Positions 31,132 through 38,884 of a DNA stretch of 64,000 bases are shown here, piece after piece. Source of the stretch: an uncultured Bacilli bacterium (GTDB taxonomy: Bacteria > Bacillota_I > Bacilli_A > RF39 > UBA660). The position numbers were made by a program, and so were the translations under genes. The DNA lies in NCBI GenBank assembly GCA_934102215.1, contig CAKOSH010000002.1, forward strand, positions 124,001 to 188,000. The letters are read 5' to 3'. How positions within the stretch are numbered: the first letter of the stretch is position 1; each line of letters opens with the position of its first letter. Under the pieces are notes generated by a model. It was not told the DNA's origin. It made no database searches and worked only from the letters and a program-made list of their open reading frames with translations.

Positions 31132-33045
31132 ATGAATGAATTAAATACTTTGGAAAATAGATTAGATAACTTATTAGAACAATACGATTCACTTAATATT
31201 GATATTAATACCATGGGCACAAGAGAGTTGAGTCAAATGATAGAGGCATTTGACTCAATCAAAGATGCTGTTTGGAGTTATGATGATAGTCATAATGAAA
31301 AAACTGATGAAGAAAGAGCAATTATTGATAGAATTACTGATGTTGCATATGAAAGAGTTAATGAAGCTAATAGAATATTAGCTGATAAAAATGCAAGGTA
31401 TCTTGAAGCAGGTAGAGAAGTAATTGAAATAAGAAGAGAATTAAGAGAAATTCAAAAGAGAATAGAAAAGAATGAATCAATTGTTAATATTCAGAGAGGA
31501 CCAGAATTAGAAAATTCTGAAAGTTTTATGAAATTATATAATGATTCATTAAAAGAACTTGAAAGTGATAAAGCAAGAGTTGCTGAATTAAATTCAAGAA
31601 AAGCAGAAATGTATAGAACTATGAGAGATTTACAATATGGTAATAGTACTCCTAGTATGAAAGAGACTCGCGAAGAAGCACCAGTAGTAAATTCAACTCC
31701 AGAAATGAATAATGAGTCTAAGCCTGCTGAAGAACTTCCAGAAGAGTTACCATCAGAATTAAATGAAACTCATGAAGAAGCTATATTAGATGGTCCAATT
31801 CCTGTTGCTGCAAGTGAAAAACCAGAAGAATTACCACCAGCATTAGATGCAATTCCTGAAGAACTTCCAGAAGAGTTACCTGCTGCTTTAGAAGAACCAA
31901 GTGAAAAATTAGAAGAACCAGTTGCTCCTTCTATTCCAACTGCAAGTGAATTAGGTGAAGAACCACTTCAAGAATTACCACCAGCTTTAGAAAATGAAAA
32001 TGAAGAAGAAAAAGATACAACTGTTGTACCTGTTCCAGTAGGAAGTGAAATACCAGAAGAATTACCAGCATCTTTAGATGAAGCTCATGAAGAACTTCCA
32101 GAAGAGTTACCTGCTGAAGAAACACCTGAAGAAGAAGAGGAAGAGGAAGTTGTTGCTGTTAAAAATGCAAAACCAAGTTTATGGAAGAAAATTGGTGATG
32201 CATTAAAGAAAGCTGCTGTATTCTTAGTAGCAGTTGCAACACTTGGTACTGCTTATCATACAGGTCATATTGATAGTGATATTCATAAATTAAATGATGC
32301 AGCTAACAGTATTAATGATACATTAACTGATATAAATGAACGTGAAGATTTAGATCTTGATGAAGATGAAGAAAAAGATAAAGATAATGATGATGAAAAG
32401 ACTGAAGATGAAGATAATACACTAAATAATGGTGGCGGAGGAAGTCACAATGGTGGAAACGGAAATGGTGGAAACGGAAATGGCGGTAATAATGGTGGTG
32501 GAAATAATAACACAACACCTGAACCAGAACCAACTCCAACGCCAACGCCAACTCCAGAACCAACTCCTGCCCCAACTCCAACACCAGAACCAACTCCTAC
32601 GCCAACACCAACTCCTACACCAACGCCAACTCCAGAACCATCTAATGAAATAATTGGTGTACTTAATCCGGGAGAAGCAATTGTAGATAATGAAACTGGA
32701 AATAATATTTCTTATGATGGAACTATTTATGATAAAAATGGTAATGAAATTGGAAGTGCTGATGTAGATAAAGATGGAGATAAAACAATAGTTTCTAAAG
32801 ACGATTTTACTCCAGATCATACTCCAAGTGATACACCAAGTAATCCAAGTGATACACCAAGTAATGATAATCAATTCTTTGATCCAAATCTTAGTGAAGA
32901 TGAAAATAAAGATTTAAATGATGCATTTGATGATTTCGATTATAATAATATTGATTTTAATACAATATTTAATACTGAAACAATAGATAATGCTAAAGAA
33001 GCAACAATGAGTGCTGCAACAAATTCTTACACTAGAGGAATGTAA
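31132..33045 (+). CDS. Uncharacterised low-complexity membrane protein (coiled coil, ELPEELP repeats, PT-rich stalk)
   Basis: The protein has 637 residues. Residues 1-165 are a charged coiled coil. About 190-345 are repeats around EELPEELPxxL/PPALE. One membrane helix follows a basic patch (PSLWKKIGDALKKAAVFLVAVATLGTAY, about 348-375). An acidic stretch leads to a Gly/Asn linker, a Pro-Thr stalk (PTPTPTPEPTP, about 465-505) and a short C-terminal domain with the repeat SDTPSNP. It looks like a membrane-spanning spacer protein linking cytoplasm and wall. I know no homologue. It starts 3 bp after the previous gene. Confidence 0.55.
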   Translation: MNELNTLENRLDNLLEQYDSLNIDINTMGTRELSQMIEAFDSIKDAVWSYDDSHNEKTDEERAIIDRITDVAYERVNEANRILADKNARYLEAGREVIEIRRELREIQKRIEKNESIVNIQRGPELENSESFMKLYNDSLKELESDKARVAELNSRKAEMYRTMRDLQYGNSTPSMKETREEAPVVNSTPEMNNESKPAEELPEELPSELNETHEEAILDGPIPVAASEKPEELPPALDAIPEELPEELPAALEEPSEKLEEPVAPSIPTASELGEEPLQELPPALENENEEEKDTTVVPVPVGSEIPEELPASLDEAHEELPEELPAEETPEEEEEEEVVAVKNAKPSLWKKIGDALKKAAVFLVAVATLGTAYHTGHIDSDIHKLNDAANSINDTLTDINEREDLDLDEDEEKDKDNDDEKTEDEDNTLNNGGGGSHNGGNGNGGNGNGGNNGGGNNNTTPEPEPTPTPTPTPEPTPAPTPTPEPTPTPTPTPTPTPTPEPSNEIIGVLNPGEAIVDNETGNNISYDGTIYDKNGNEIGSADVDKDGDKTIVSKDDFTPDHTPSDTPSNPSDTPSNDNQFFDPNLSEDENKDLNDAFDDFDYNNIDFNTIFNTETIDNAKEATMSAATNSYTRGM

Positions 33046-33063
33046 TTAAAGGAGGAAAAAAGA

Positions 33064-33306
33064 ATGAATAATTTAACTAATCAAATTTTAGAACTTAAAA
33101 GTGGAAAACAATACTTCATATTAAGACAAGCATCTTATAAAGGTACTACTTATTTTCTTGGTGCTTTAACTACACCTGATGGAGAAGATTTTACAAATGA
33201 TTTTGCTTTTTTAGAAAAAGTAGATAAAGATGGTAAATTCTTTATTAAAGAAGTAACTGATAAAGATGTACTTGATGTACTTGCTAAAAATATAAAATTA
33301 GATTAA
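33064..33306 (+). CDS. Small uncharacterised protein (DUF1292-like)
   Basis: The protein has 80 residues: NQILELKSGKQYFILRQASYKGTTYFLGA, then EDFTNDFAFLEKVDKDGKFFIKEVTDKDVLDVL. The strand pattern and the phrase FLEKV...F.KEVTDKD recall DUF1292/YrzB-like small proteins, but the match is by eye only. AAAGGAGG precedes the ATG. It is the last gene before the hairpin in front of sigG. Confidence 0.5.
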   Translation: MNNLTNQILELKSGKQYFILRQASYKGTTYFLGALTTPDGEDFTNDFAFLEKVDKDGKFFIKEVTDKDVLDVLAKNIKLD

Positions 33307-33326
33307 AAAGTGAATAAAAAATCAAG

Positions 33327-33360
33327 ATTCCTTTCAATATATTGTTGAAAGGAATTTTTT
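33327..33360 (+). terminator. Terminator hairpin abutting sigG and containing its ribosome-binding site
   Basis: ATTCCTTTCAA (33327-33337) pairs perfectly over 11 bp with TTGAAAGGAAT (33345-33355), loop 7 nt, then T6 reaching the sigG ATG at 33361. The only Shine-Dalgarno-like sequence of sigG (GAAAGGA, 33347-33353) is buried in the stem. Confidence 0.8.
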
Positions 33361-34131
33361 ATGGCAAAAAATAAAGTAGAAATAACAGGTATTAATACAA
33401 GTAGTCTTAGAAGTCTTACACATGAAGAAATGATATTATTATTTAAAAGTCTTAAGAAAGGAGACTATGAAAGTAAAAGATTACTTGTAGAAGGTAATTT
33501 AAAATTAGTATTAAGTATACTTAAAAGATATCAAAATAAATGTGATAACTTAGATGATTTATTTCAAATAGGAGTAGTTGGACTTATAAAAGCAGTTGAT
33601 AATTTTGATTTAGATTTCAATGTTAGATTTAGTACGTATGCAGTATTTATGATTGAAGGAGAAATCAAAAGATATATAAGAGATAATAATCAAATAAGAA
33701 TATCAAGAAGTATTAAAGACCTCGCATATCAAATAATAAATTATAAAGAAGAATGTATGCATAATAATAGTGTTTATCCATCTAATGAAGAAATATGTAA
33801 GAAATTTAATATAACAGATTATGAACTTTATATAGCACTTTCTTCTTTAGGAGAACCCATGAGTATATTTGAACCTATTTATAATGATGGAGGAGATACA
33901 ATATATTTATTAGATCAATTAGAAGACTCTAGTGTTAAAGATTTAGATAAACTATTATCATTGAAAGAAGCACTTAGTAAAATAAAAGATAAAGAAAGAA
34001 CTATAATAATGAAAAGATATTTCTATGGTATGAGTCAAAGTGAAATAGCGCGTGATCTTAGAATAAGTCAAGCACAAGTATCAAGAATAGAAAATAGTGC
34101 TTTAAATAGTGTTAAAAAATTAATAATGTAA
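33361..34131 (+). CDS. sigG: RNA polymerase sporulation sigma factor sigma-G
   Basis: This is the late forespore sigma factor. The 256 residues start AKNKVEITGINTSSLRSLTHEEM, matching the SigG signature N-terminus NKVEI.G. Region 2 is LKLVLSILKRYQNKCDNLDDLFQIGVVG and RFSTYAVFMIEGEIKRYIRDN; the FEPIYNDGGD motif is typical; region 4 is MSQSEIARDLRISQAQVSRIE. Translation may be limited because its ribosome-binding site lies in a strong hairpin. In B. subtilis sigG follows sigE directly; here three unknown genes intervene. Confidence 0.95.
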   Translation: MAKNKVEITGINTSSLRSLTHEEMILLFKSLKKGDYESKRLLVEGNLKLVLSILKRYQNKCDNLDDLFQIGVVGLIKAVDNFDLDFNVRFSTYAVFMIEGEIKRYIRDNNQIRISRSIKDLAYQIINYKEECMHNNSVYPSNEEICKKFNITDYELYIALSSLGEPMSIFEPIYNDGGDTIYLLDQLEDSSVKDLDKLLSLKEALSKIKDKERTIIMKRYFYGMSQSEIARDLRISQAQVSRIENSALNSVKKLIM

Positions 34132-34142
34132 TATAATTTAAT

Positions 34143-34373
34143 ATGAGATTATCAGAACTTCAAAAAAAGGATATTGTTAATATAAAAGATGGTAAAAAAA
34201 TAGGTAAAATCATTGATGTTTATTTTGATGAAACAAGTGGATATATGATTAAATTTATTATTGAAAAAACACATTTTGTTAAAAGTTTATTTTCAAATAC
34301 AGATGAAATAGTAATTAAATTCAGTCAAATAAAGAAAATGGGAGAAGATGTAATACTTATAGATATATCTTAA
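34143..34373 (+). CDS. ymxH: YlmC/YmxH-family PRC-barrel sporulation protein
   Basis: The protein has 76 residues, starting MRLSELQKKDIVNIKDGKKIG and continuing IIDVYFDETSGYMIKFIIE, the standard PRC-barrel YlmC/YmxH pattern. Family members are linked to sporulation in Bacillus and commonly sit after sigG, as here. There is no Shine-Dalgarno sequence. TATAAT at 34132-34137 ends five bases before the ATG, so a leaderless message is possible. Confidence 0.85.
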   Translation: MRLSELQKKDIVNIKDGKKIGKIIDVYFDETSGYMIKFIIEKTHFVKSLFSNTDEIVIKFSQIKKMGEDVILIDIS

Positions 34374-34382
34374 TAATTATGA

Positions 34383-34388
34383 TATAAT
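34383..34388 (+). promoter_or_regulatory. -10 box just before lspA
   Basis: A perfect TATAAT ends seven bases before the lspA ATG, which would put the transcription start at or next to the start codon. No convincing -35 is seen. Confidence 0.4.
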
Positions 34389-34395
34389 TTGAAAT

Positions 34396-34884
34396 ATGAA
34401 AAAGAAAAGTTTAATTGTATTAATTAGTGTATTAATGCTTATTGTTTTTGATCAAATAGTTAAATATTTAATAGTTAGAAATTTTAGTATAGGTGAAGAA
34501 AAGATATTAATTGATAACTTTTTAAAGTTTATTTATATTAGAAATACTGGTGCTGCTTTTGGGATACTTAGTGGTAATATAGTATTTCTTATAGGAATCT
34601 CTTTGTTTTTAATATTTTATATAGTAAAAGAGATGAAAAAGAATATTGATAATAATTTATCACTTTTATCATTTAGTTTAATATTAGGTGGAGCAGTAGG
34701 CAATTTAATAGATAGAATATTTAGAGGATATGTAGTTGATTTTATATCATTTACATTATTTAAAAGAGAAATGTCTATATTTAATGTGGCAGATATGTAT
34801 ATAACAATAGGTGTTATATTACTTATTTATATTGTTTTAAAGGAAGGTAAGTATGAAAGAGTTAGTAGTAGAAAAAGAAGATGA
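34396..34884 (+). CDS. lspA: Lipoprotein signal peptidase (SPase II)
   Basis: This enzyme cleaves prolipoproteins at the lipobox; the cyclophilin at 17.1 kb is a likely substrate. The 162 residues have four membrane helices. Conserved motifs are FDQIVKYLIVRN, YIRNTGAAFGIL, the first catalytic Asp region GGAVGNLIDRIFRGYVVDFI and the second FNVADMYITIG. No Shine-Dalgarno precedes the ATG. It overlaps rluD by 32 bp, as this pair often does in Firmicutes. Confidence 0.94.
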   Translation: MKKKSLIVLISVLMLIVFDQIVKYLIVRNFSIGEEKILIDNFLKFIYIRNTGAAFGILSGNIVFLIGISLFLIFYIVKEMKKNIDNNLSLLSFSLILGGAVGNLIDRIFRGYVVDFISFTLFKREMSIFNVADMYITIGVILLIYIVLKEGKYERVSSRKRR

Positions 34885-35752
34885 ATTAAAAAGATTAGAT
34901 GTATTTTTAGTATCTAATCTTAATGAAAGTAGAAATTTTATATTAAAGAATATTAAAAATGGTAATATAACTGTTAATGATAATATTGTTAAAGGTGGAT
35001 ATAGTTTAAAAGAAGGAGATATTATTAAAATAAAGGATTTAACTGTTGATACTAGTGTTAAAGCAGAAGATATAGATATTAATATATTATATGAAGATGA
35101 TGATATTATTGTTGTTAATAAGAAGAGTGGTATGGTAGTTCATCCAGGTAATGGTAATTATTCTAAAACACTTGTTAATGCTCTTATGTATCATACTGAT
35201 GAGTTAAGTGATGAAGGTGGAAGTGAAAGATGTGGTATAGTTCATAGAATAGATAAAGATACTTCTGGAATACTACTTATTGCTAAAACAAATAAAGCAC
35301 ATAGAATACTTAGTGAAGACTTTAAAAATAAAAATATTAAAAGAAAATATTTAGCACTAGTCTGGGGAATTATAGATGAATCTAAAGGTAAAATAAATGC
35401 TCCAATAGGTAGAAGTAAATATGATAGAAAGAAAATGGCTGTAACTGATATCAATAGTAAGAACGCTGTTACTAATTTCACTGTTCTTGAAAGACTTAAT
35501 AATGCAACATTAGTAGAATGTGTACTTGAAACAGGAAGAACACATCAAATAAGAGTACATATGGATTATATAGGACATCCTGTTGTTAATGATCCAACTT
35601 ATGGTAAAAAGAAAATAATAAATGATTATGGACAAATGTTACATGCAGAATACTTAGGATTTAATCATCCAATAACAGGAAAGTTTATGGAATTTCAAGT
35701 TCAACCAGAAAAAGAATTCAATGAAATACTTGATATGTTTAGAAATTCATAA
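34853..35752 (+). CDS. rluD: 23S rRNA pseudouridine synthase, RluD family
   Basis: It makes pseudouridines in 23S rRNA helix 69. The 299 residues include an N-terminal S4-like domain (KRLDVFLVSNLNESRNFILKNI) and the catalytic motif HRIDKDTSGILLIAKTN, with Asp as nucleophile. GRTHQIRVHMDYIGHPVVND follows. AAGGAAGG eight bases before ATG 34853 supports the start inside lspA. Its 3' end overlaps the convergent TspO-like gene by 14 bp. Confidence 0.93.
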   Translation: MKELVVEKEDELKRLDVFLVSNLNESRNFILKNIKNGNITVNDNIVKGGYSLKEGDIIKIKDLTVDTSVKAEDIDINILYEDDDIIVVNKKSGMVVHPGNGNYSKTLVNALMYHTDELSDEGGSERCGIVHRIDKDTSGILLIAKTNKAHRILSEDFKNKNIKRKYLALVWGIIDESKGKINAPIGRSKYDRKKMAVTDINSKNAVTNFTVLERLNNATLVECVLETGRTHQIRVHMDYIGHPVVNDPTYGKKKIINDYGQMLHAEYLGFNHPITGKFMEFQVQPEKEFNEILDMFRNS

Positions 35753-36215
35753 AATATACAGTACTCATTAATATAAAAGCATATATACTATATATAATAT
35801 AAGGTACTAAGAAATAAGAAGATTTTTTAGAAATCTTTTTTGTTTCTAAGAATAAGAATATCGTACTTAACATTACAACAGTAGTAATCGCAAATCCTAA
35901 GAATGGACTCATCAAATAGAAAAAGAAATACATAAATAATTCATTTGCTAAATAATTAGTAAGTAATATATAAAGATAATCTCTATTCTTAAATATATTT
36001 GTTTTCTTAGATACAATAATTATAGAAATAGTATTAAGTATATAAATAATAAACCATATAATACTTATTAATTTACCATTTAAAACAAAGAAAGGTAATC
36101 TTAATAAATCATAATATTCTTTATTAAATTTAAATATAAAACCACTAAGTAACCATAAAAACAATATAAAAATAAATAATAATATATCTTTAAAATACTT
36201 TTTAATTTTTATCAC
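35739..36215 (-). CDS. TspO/MBR family membrane protein
   Basis: The 158 residues have five predicted membrane helices. The pattern LPFFVLNGKLISIIWFIIYI corresponds to the family PPxWxFxxxWxxLY segment, and the last helix YFLVPYIIYSIYAFILMSTVYFMN resembles the C-terminal TspO helix. The family binds tetrapyrroles or related ligands. Several of the typical tryptophans are missing, so ligand binding may differ. The AGAGGTGAT motif precedes the ATG on the minus strand. Confidence 0.65.
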   Translation of the reverse strand: MIKIKKYFKDILLFIFILFLWLLSGFIFKFNKEYYDLLRLPFFVLNGKLISIIWFIIYILNTISIIIVSKKTNIFKNRDYLYILLTNYLANELFMYFFFYLMSPFLGFAITTVVMLSTIFLFLETKKISKKSSYFLVPYIIYSIYAFILMSTVYFMNF

Positions 36216-36226
36216 CTCTTTACTAA

Positions 36227-36255
36227 TTGTATGTTTAATAGTAAAATATTATTAT
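36227..36255 (+). promoter_or_regulatory. Promoter of the rhomboid gene
   Basis: TTGTAT (36227-36232), 17 bp spacer, TATTAT (36250-36255), 20 bp before the ATG. Confidence 0.4.
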
Positions 36256-36275
36256 TGAAATGAAAGGGAATTAAA

Positions 36276-37409
36276 ATGAATATAAAAATAAATAAGAAAG
36301 ATGATATCATATTAAAAATATTACATTATTTTATAACAGAAGAAGATTATAAACCTGTTATTATAAATGGTCTTGATAATGAAATATGGCTTGAAAATAT
36401 GGAAAATGATTTAAAACTTATTAGAATAAATACAAATTATATACATAATGAAGAACAATTTAAAAGTGATATATTTAAAGTAAAAACAATAATGAAAAGT
36501 ATAAAAAGAAATACATTATCATTTAAAATGACTACATTAAATTTACTTTTAGATACAGGAGAGAATGTAAGTATTAGTGATAATAAGAATATAGAAACTA
36601 TTAAAATAGATGGACTAGATGACTTTAAAAAGAATAAATTTGTTAAAGAATTTTTTCCTAAAGTTAAAGATACTAATTTTAGTAATAAAGTAGACCCTAT
36701 TGAATTCTTTAAATTAACTGAAGATATGAATCAAAATACAATGAAGAAAGAAAAGAAATTAGAGAAGATATTTAGTCCTAAAAAACCAGTTGTTACTTAT
36801 ATATTAATTGTTCTTAATTTAATGGTATTCTTATATGGAGTACTTCATGGTAATGATGAATTAATTAATATGTTTGGTAATAATTATGAACTTGTTCAAA
36901 ATGGAGAATTCTATAGATTACTTACTTGTATGTTTGTTCATGCTGATATAATGCATATATTATTTAATATGATTGCATTATATAGTATAGGTCCTGTTGT
37001 TGAAAGATATTATGGTAAGAGTAAGTTCTTACTTATATATTTAGTAAGTGGACTACTTGGTAGTATATTTAGTGGAGTATTTATGACTGCTGATAGTATA
37101 AGTATTGGTGCTAGTGGCGCTATATTTGGATTACTTGGTAGTATATGTTATTTCACTTATTATTATAGAGCAACTTTACAAGGTATATTAAGAGGAAGTA
37201 TAATGCCTGTTATAATTATAAATTTAGTAATAGGATTTTTATCATCAAGTATAGATTTAAGTGCTCATATAGGTGGACTAATTGGTGGAATACTAATTTC
37301 AATGGCAATTGGAATAGGGGACAAACATAGAAAAAGTGATCAAATAAATGGATTAATAGTACTAGTTCTTATGACTGTGTTCTTAATATATATGATGATG
37401 ACAAAATAA
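36276..37409 (+). CDS. Rhomboid family intramembrane serine protease
   Basis: The protein has 377 residues. A soluble N-terminal region of about 165 residues is followed by the rhomboid fold from KPVVTYILIVLNLMVFLYGV. Conserved elements: FVHADIMHILFNMIALY, the Ser nucleophile in GASGAIFGLLG (S280), and the catalytic His in SAHIGGLIGGI. It cleaves membrane proteins within the bilayer; the substrate is unknown. The organisation resembles GluP/YqgP without TPR repeats. AAAGGGA precedes the ATG. Confidence 0.92.
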   Translation: MNIKINKKDDIILKILHYFITEEDYKPVIINGLDNEIWLENMENDLKLIRINTNYIHNEEQFKSDIFKVKTIMKSIKRNTLSFKMTTLNLLLDTGENVSISDNKNIETIKIDGLDDFKKNKFVKEFFPKVKDTNFSNKVDPIEFFKLTEDMNQNTMKKEKKLEKIFSPKKPVVTYILIVLNLMVFLYGVLHGNDELINMFGNNYELVQNGEFYRLLTCMFVHADIMHILFNMIALYSIGPVVERYYGKSKFLLIYLVSGLLGSIFSGVFMTADSISIGASGAIFGLLGSICYFTYYYRATLQGILRGSIMPVIIINLVIGFLSSSIDLSAHIGGLIGGILISMAIGIGDKHRKSDQINGLIVLVLMTVFLIYMMMTK

Positions 37410-37433
37410 AACTGATCAAACGATCAGTTTTTA
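37409..37433. terminator. Bidirectional terminator between rhomboid gene and lexA
   Basis: AAACTGATC and GATCAGTTT form a perfect 9-bp stem with an AAAC loop, T-rich on both sides, serving convergent genes. Confidence 0.75.
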
Positions 37434-37437
37434 AATG

Positions 37438-38064
37438 CTATATTTTTCTATATAAGCCAATTGCTTTACCAAGAATAGTTACATTTTTTAATATAATAGG
37501 TTCAAGATAATCATTTTCTGGTTGAAGTCTTATGTGATCTTTTTCTTTATAGAATCTTTTTAATGTTACTTCATTTTCATCAGTCATAGCTACAACTATT
37601 TCACCATTATTAGCTGTTTTTTCTCTTTTAACAATAACGATATCTCCATCAAATATACCTACATTAATCATAGAGTCACCATTTACTTCAAGAGTAAATA
37701 CATCTTTATTTCTAGGTAACAATTCTTTTGGTAAAGAGAAGAATTCATTAGGCTTTTCAATTGCTTCGATAGGACTACCAGCAGCAACTTTACCAAGTAA
37801 TGGAACATTTACTACATTATCTTTATCTTTATAATTTTTATCATATTCATTTGGTACAACTAACTCTATAGTTCTAAATTTACTTCCTGTTTGATTAATA
37901 TATCCTTTTTTAGTAAGATTTTTTAAGTGTACAAACATAGTAGCAGTACTATTAAGACTACATAATGTGCATAATTCACGTATAGTAGGAGAATATCCAT
38001 TTTTAGCAATGAATTTTTTAATAGTTGTTAATATTTTTTCTTGTTTAGATGTTAACTTTTCCAT
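37438..38064 (-). CDS. lexA: SOS repressor LexA
   Basis: LexA represses SOS genes and self-cleaves with RecA. The protein has 208 residues. The winged helix (PTIRELCTLCSLNSTATMFVHLKNL) is N-terminal. The cleavage site Ala95-Gly96 lies in VPLLGKVAAGSP, the Ser in EVNGDSMINVGI and the Lys in VAMTDENEVTLKRF. ATG 38064 is chosen after GGAGGAAAA; an 11-residue extension is unsupported. A two-mismatch LexA box lies 35 bp upstream, suggesting autoregulation. Confidence 0.95.
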   Translation of the reverse strand: MEKLTSKQEKILTTIKKFIAKNGYSPTIRELCTLCSLNSTATMFVHLKNLTKKGYINQTGSKFRTIELVVPNEYDKNYKDKDNVVNVPLLGKVAAGSPIEAIEKPNEFFSLPKELLPRNKDVFTLEVNGDSMINVGIFDGDIVIVKREKTANNGEIVVAMTDENEVTLKRFYKEKDHIRLQPENDYLEPIILKNVTILGKAIGLYRKI

Positions 38065-38098
38065 ATTTTTCCTCCATTTATAAGTAAATAATAACACA

Positions 38099-38112
38099 CA
38101 AACAAATGATTG
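38099..38112 (-). promoter_or_regulatory. Candidate LexA box upstream of lexA
   Basis: CAAACAAATGATTG (plus strand) matches the Bacillus box CGAACRNRYGTTYG at 12 of 14 positions. Its position fits autoregulation. Confidence 0.45.
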
Positions 38113-38122
38113 TAAATATTTT

Positions 38123-38767
38123 TTAAAGATTTAGTTTTGTTTTGATATAATTAGGTAATTTCTTAGATGGTTTAACTATTAAATATACTATTAAAGCAAG
38201 TATATCTCCACTTATGAAATCTGCGACTACATGTTGTTTAGTAAATAGAGTTGATAACATTATCAAGATTGATATTATACATACTGATATTTTAGTGATT
38301 ATGTTTGTATTTTTGCTTTCACATACGTAAAGTATAAATAGCATGCTTATCGCACAATGTAATGATGGAAAGCAATTAGTAGGTGTGTCTATCCAATAAA
38401 TGAATCTAGCAATTAATGAAAAGATATCTGTTCCTGTTACAGTAGGTCTTGCTACTGTTGATGGGTAACTTATGAATACAATGTTTCCAATCATAGAGCA
38501 TAGTACATATGATATAACATATTTAACAAATTTATCTTTATCTTTACAATATAAATAATATGGTATTAAAAATATCATTAAGTACCAAATACAATAAGGT
38601 ATAAAAAATGCAGGTAAAAATGGTATCTTTGTGTCAATTGTATTTCCAATCAAATTAAGATTTCCTTGTAATAATTTAGATATAAAATATAATATTGATT
38701 GAATACAAACTAAACATATAGTAGTAATTATTGGTTTTAATTCAATTTTTTCTTTTAACTTCTTCAT
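38123..38767 (-). CDS. PAP2-superfamily membrane phosphatase
   Basis: The 214 residues have about six membrane helices. The PAP2 signature is FPSLHCAIS (motif 2 with His) and TLFTKQHVVADFISG (motif 3 with His and Asp); motif 1 is degenerate. Such enzymes dephosphorylate lipid phosphates, for example undecaprenyl or phosphatidic acid substrates. ATG 38767 is preferred; a GTG nine bases upstream is possible. A good promoter and a LexA box lie upstream, shared with the divergent surface-protein gene. Confidence 0.8.
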   Translation of the reverse strand: MKKLKEKIELKPIITTICLVCIQSILYFISKLLQGNLNLIGNTIDTKIPFLPAFFIPYCIWYLMIFLIPYYLYCKDKDKFVKYVISYVLCSMIGNIVFISYPSTVARPTVTGTDIFSLIARFIYWIDTPTNCFPSLHCAISMLFILYVCESKNTNIITKISVCIISILIMLSTLFTKQHVVADFISGDILALIVYLIVKPSKKLPNYIKTKLNL

Positions 38768-38782
38768 ATAAATCACGAATTA

Positions 38783-38811
38783 ATTATACAGTAAAAAGAA
38801 AAATATATCAA
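38783..38811 (-). promoter_or_regulatory. Promoter of the PAP2 gene
   Basis: On the minus strand TTGATA (38806-38811), 17 bp spacer, perfect TATAAT (38783-38788). Confidence 0.6.
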
Positions 38812-38815
38812 ATAA

Positions 38816-38827
38816 GAACAAATGTTC
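38816..38827. promoter_or_regulatory. LexA (SOS) box between divergent PAP2 and variable-protein promoters
   Basis: GAACAAATGTTC is a perfect GAAC-N4-GTTC palindrome; with flanks it matches CGAACRNRYGTTYG at 13 of 14. It lies 4 bp from the PAP2 -35 and 2 bp from the putative -35 of the surface-protein gene, so LexA could control either or both. Confidence 0.75.
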
Positions 38828-38829
38828 GC

Positions 38830-38857
38830 TTGCGGGGGGGGTAATTTATGCTATACT
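38830..38857 (+). promoter_or_regulatory. Promoter of variable surface protein 2 with poly-G spacer
   Basis: TTGCGG (38830-38835, weak -35), 16 bp spacer, TATACT (38852-38857) with extended TG. Eight consecutive G (38834-38841) start in the -35 and run into the spacer. Slippage would change spacer length, for instance to the optimal 17 bp. Confidence 0.55.
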
Positions 38858-38884
38858 TACTAATGAAAGTAGGGTAGATAAATT

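Noticed and set aside
32312..32874. Long open frames opposite the Pro-Thr/Glu-rich gene (also 31931-32125)
   Set aside because: They arise from the low-complexity repeats of the plus-strand gene, give biased Leu/His/Trp/Ser sequences and lack ribosome-binding sites.
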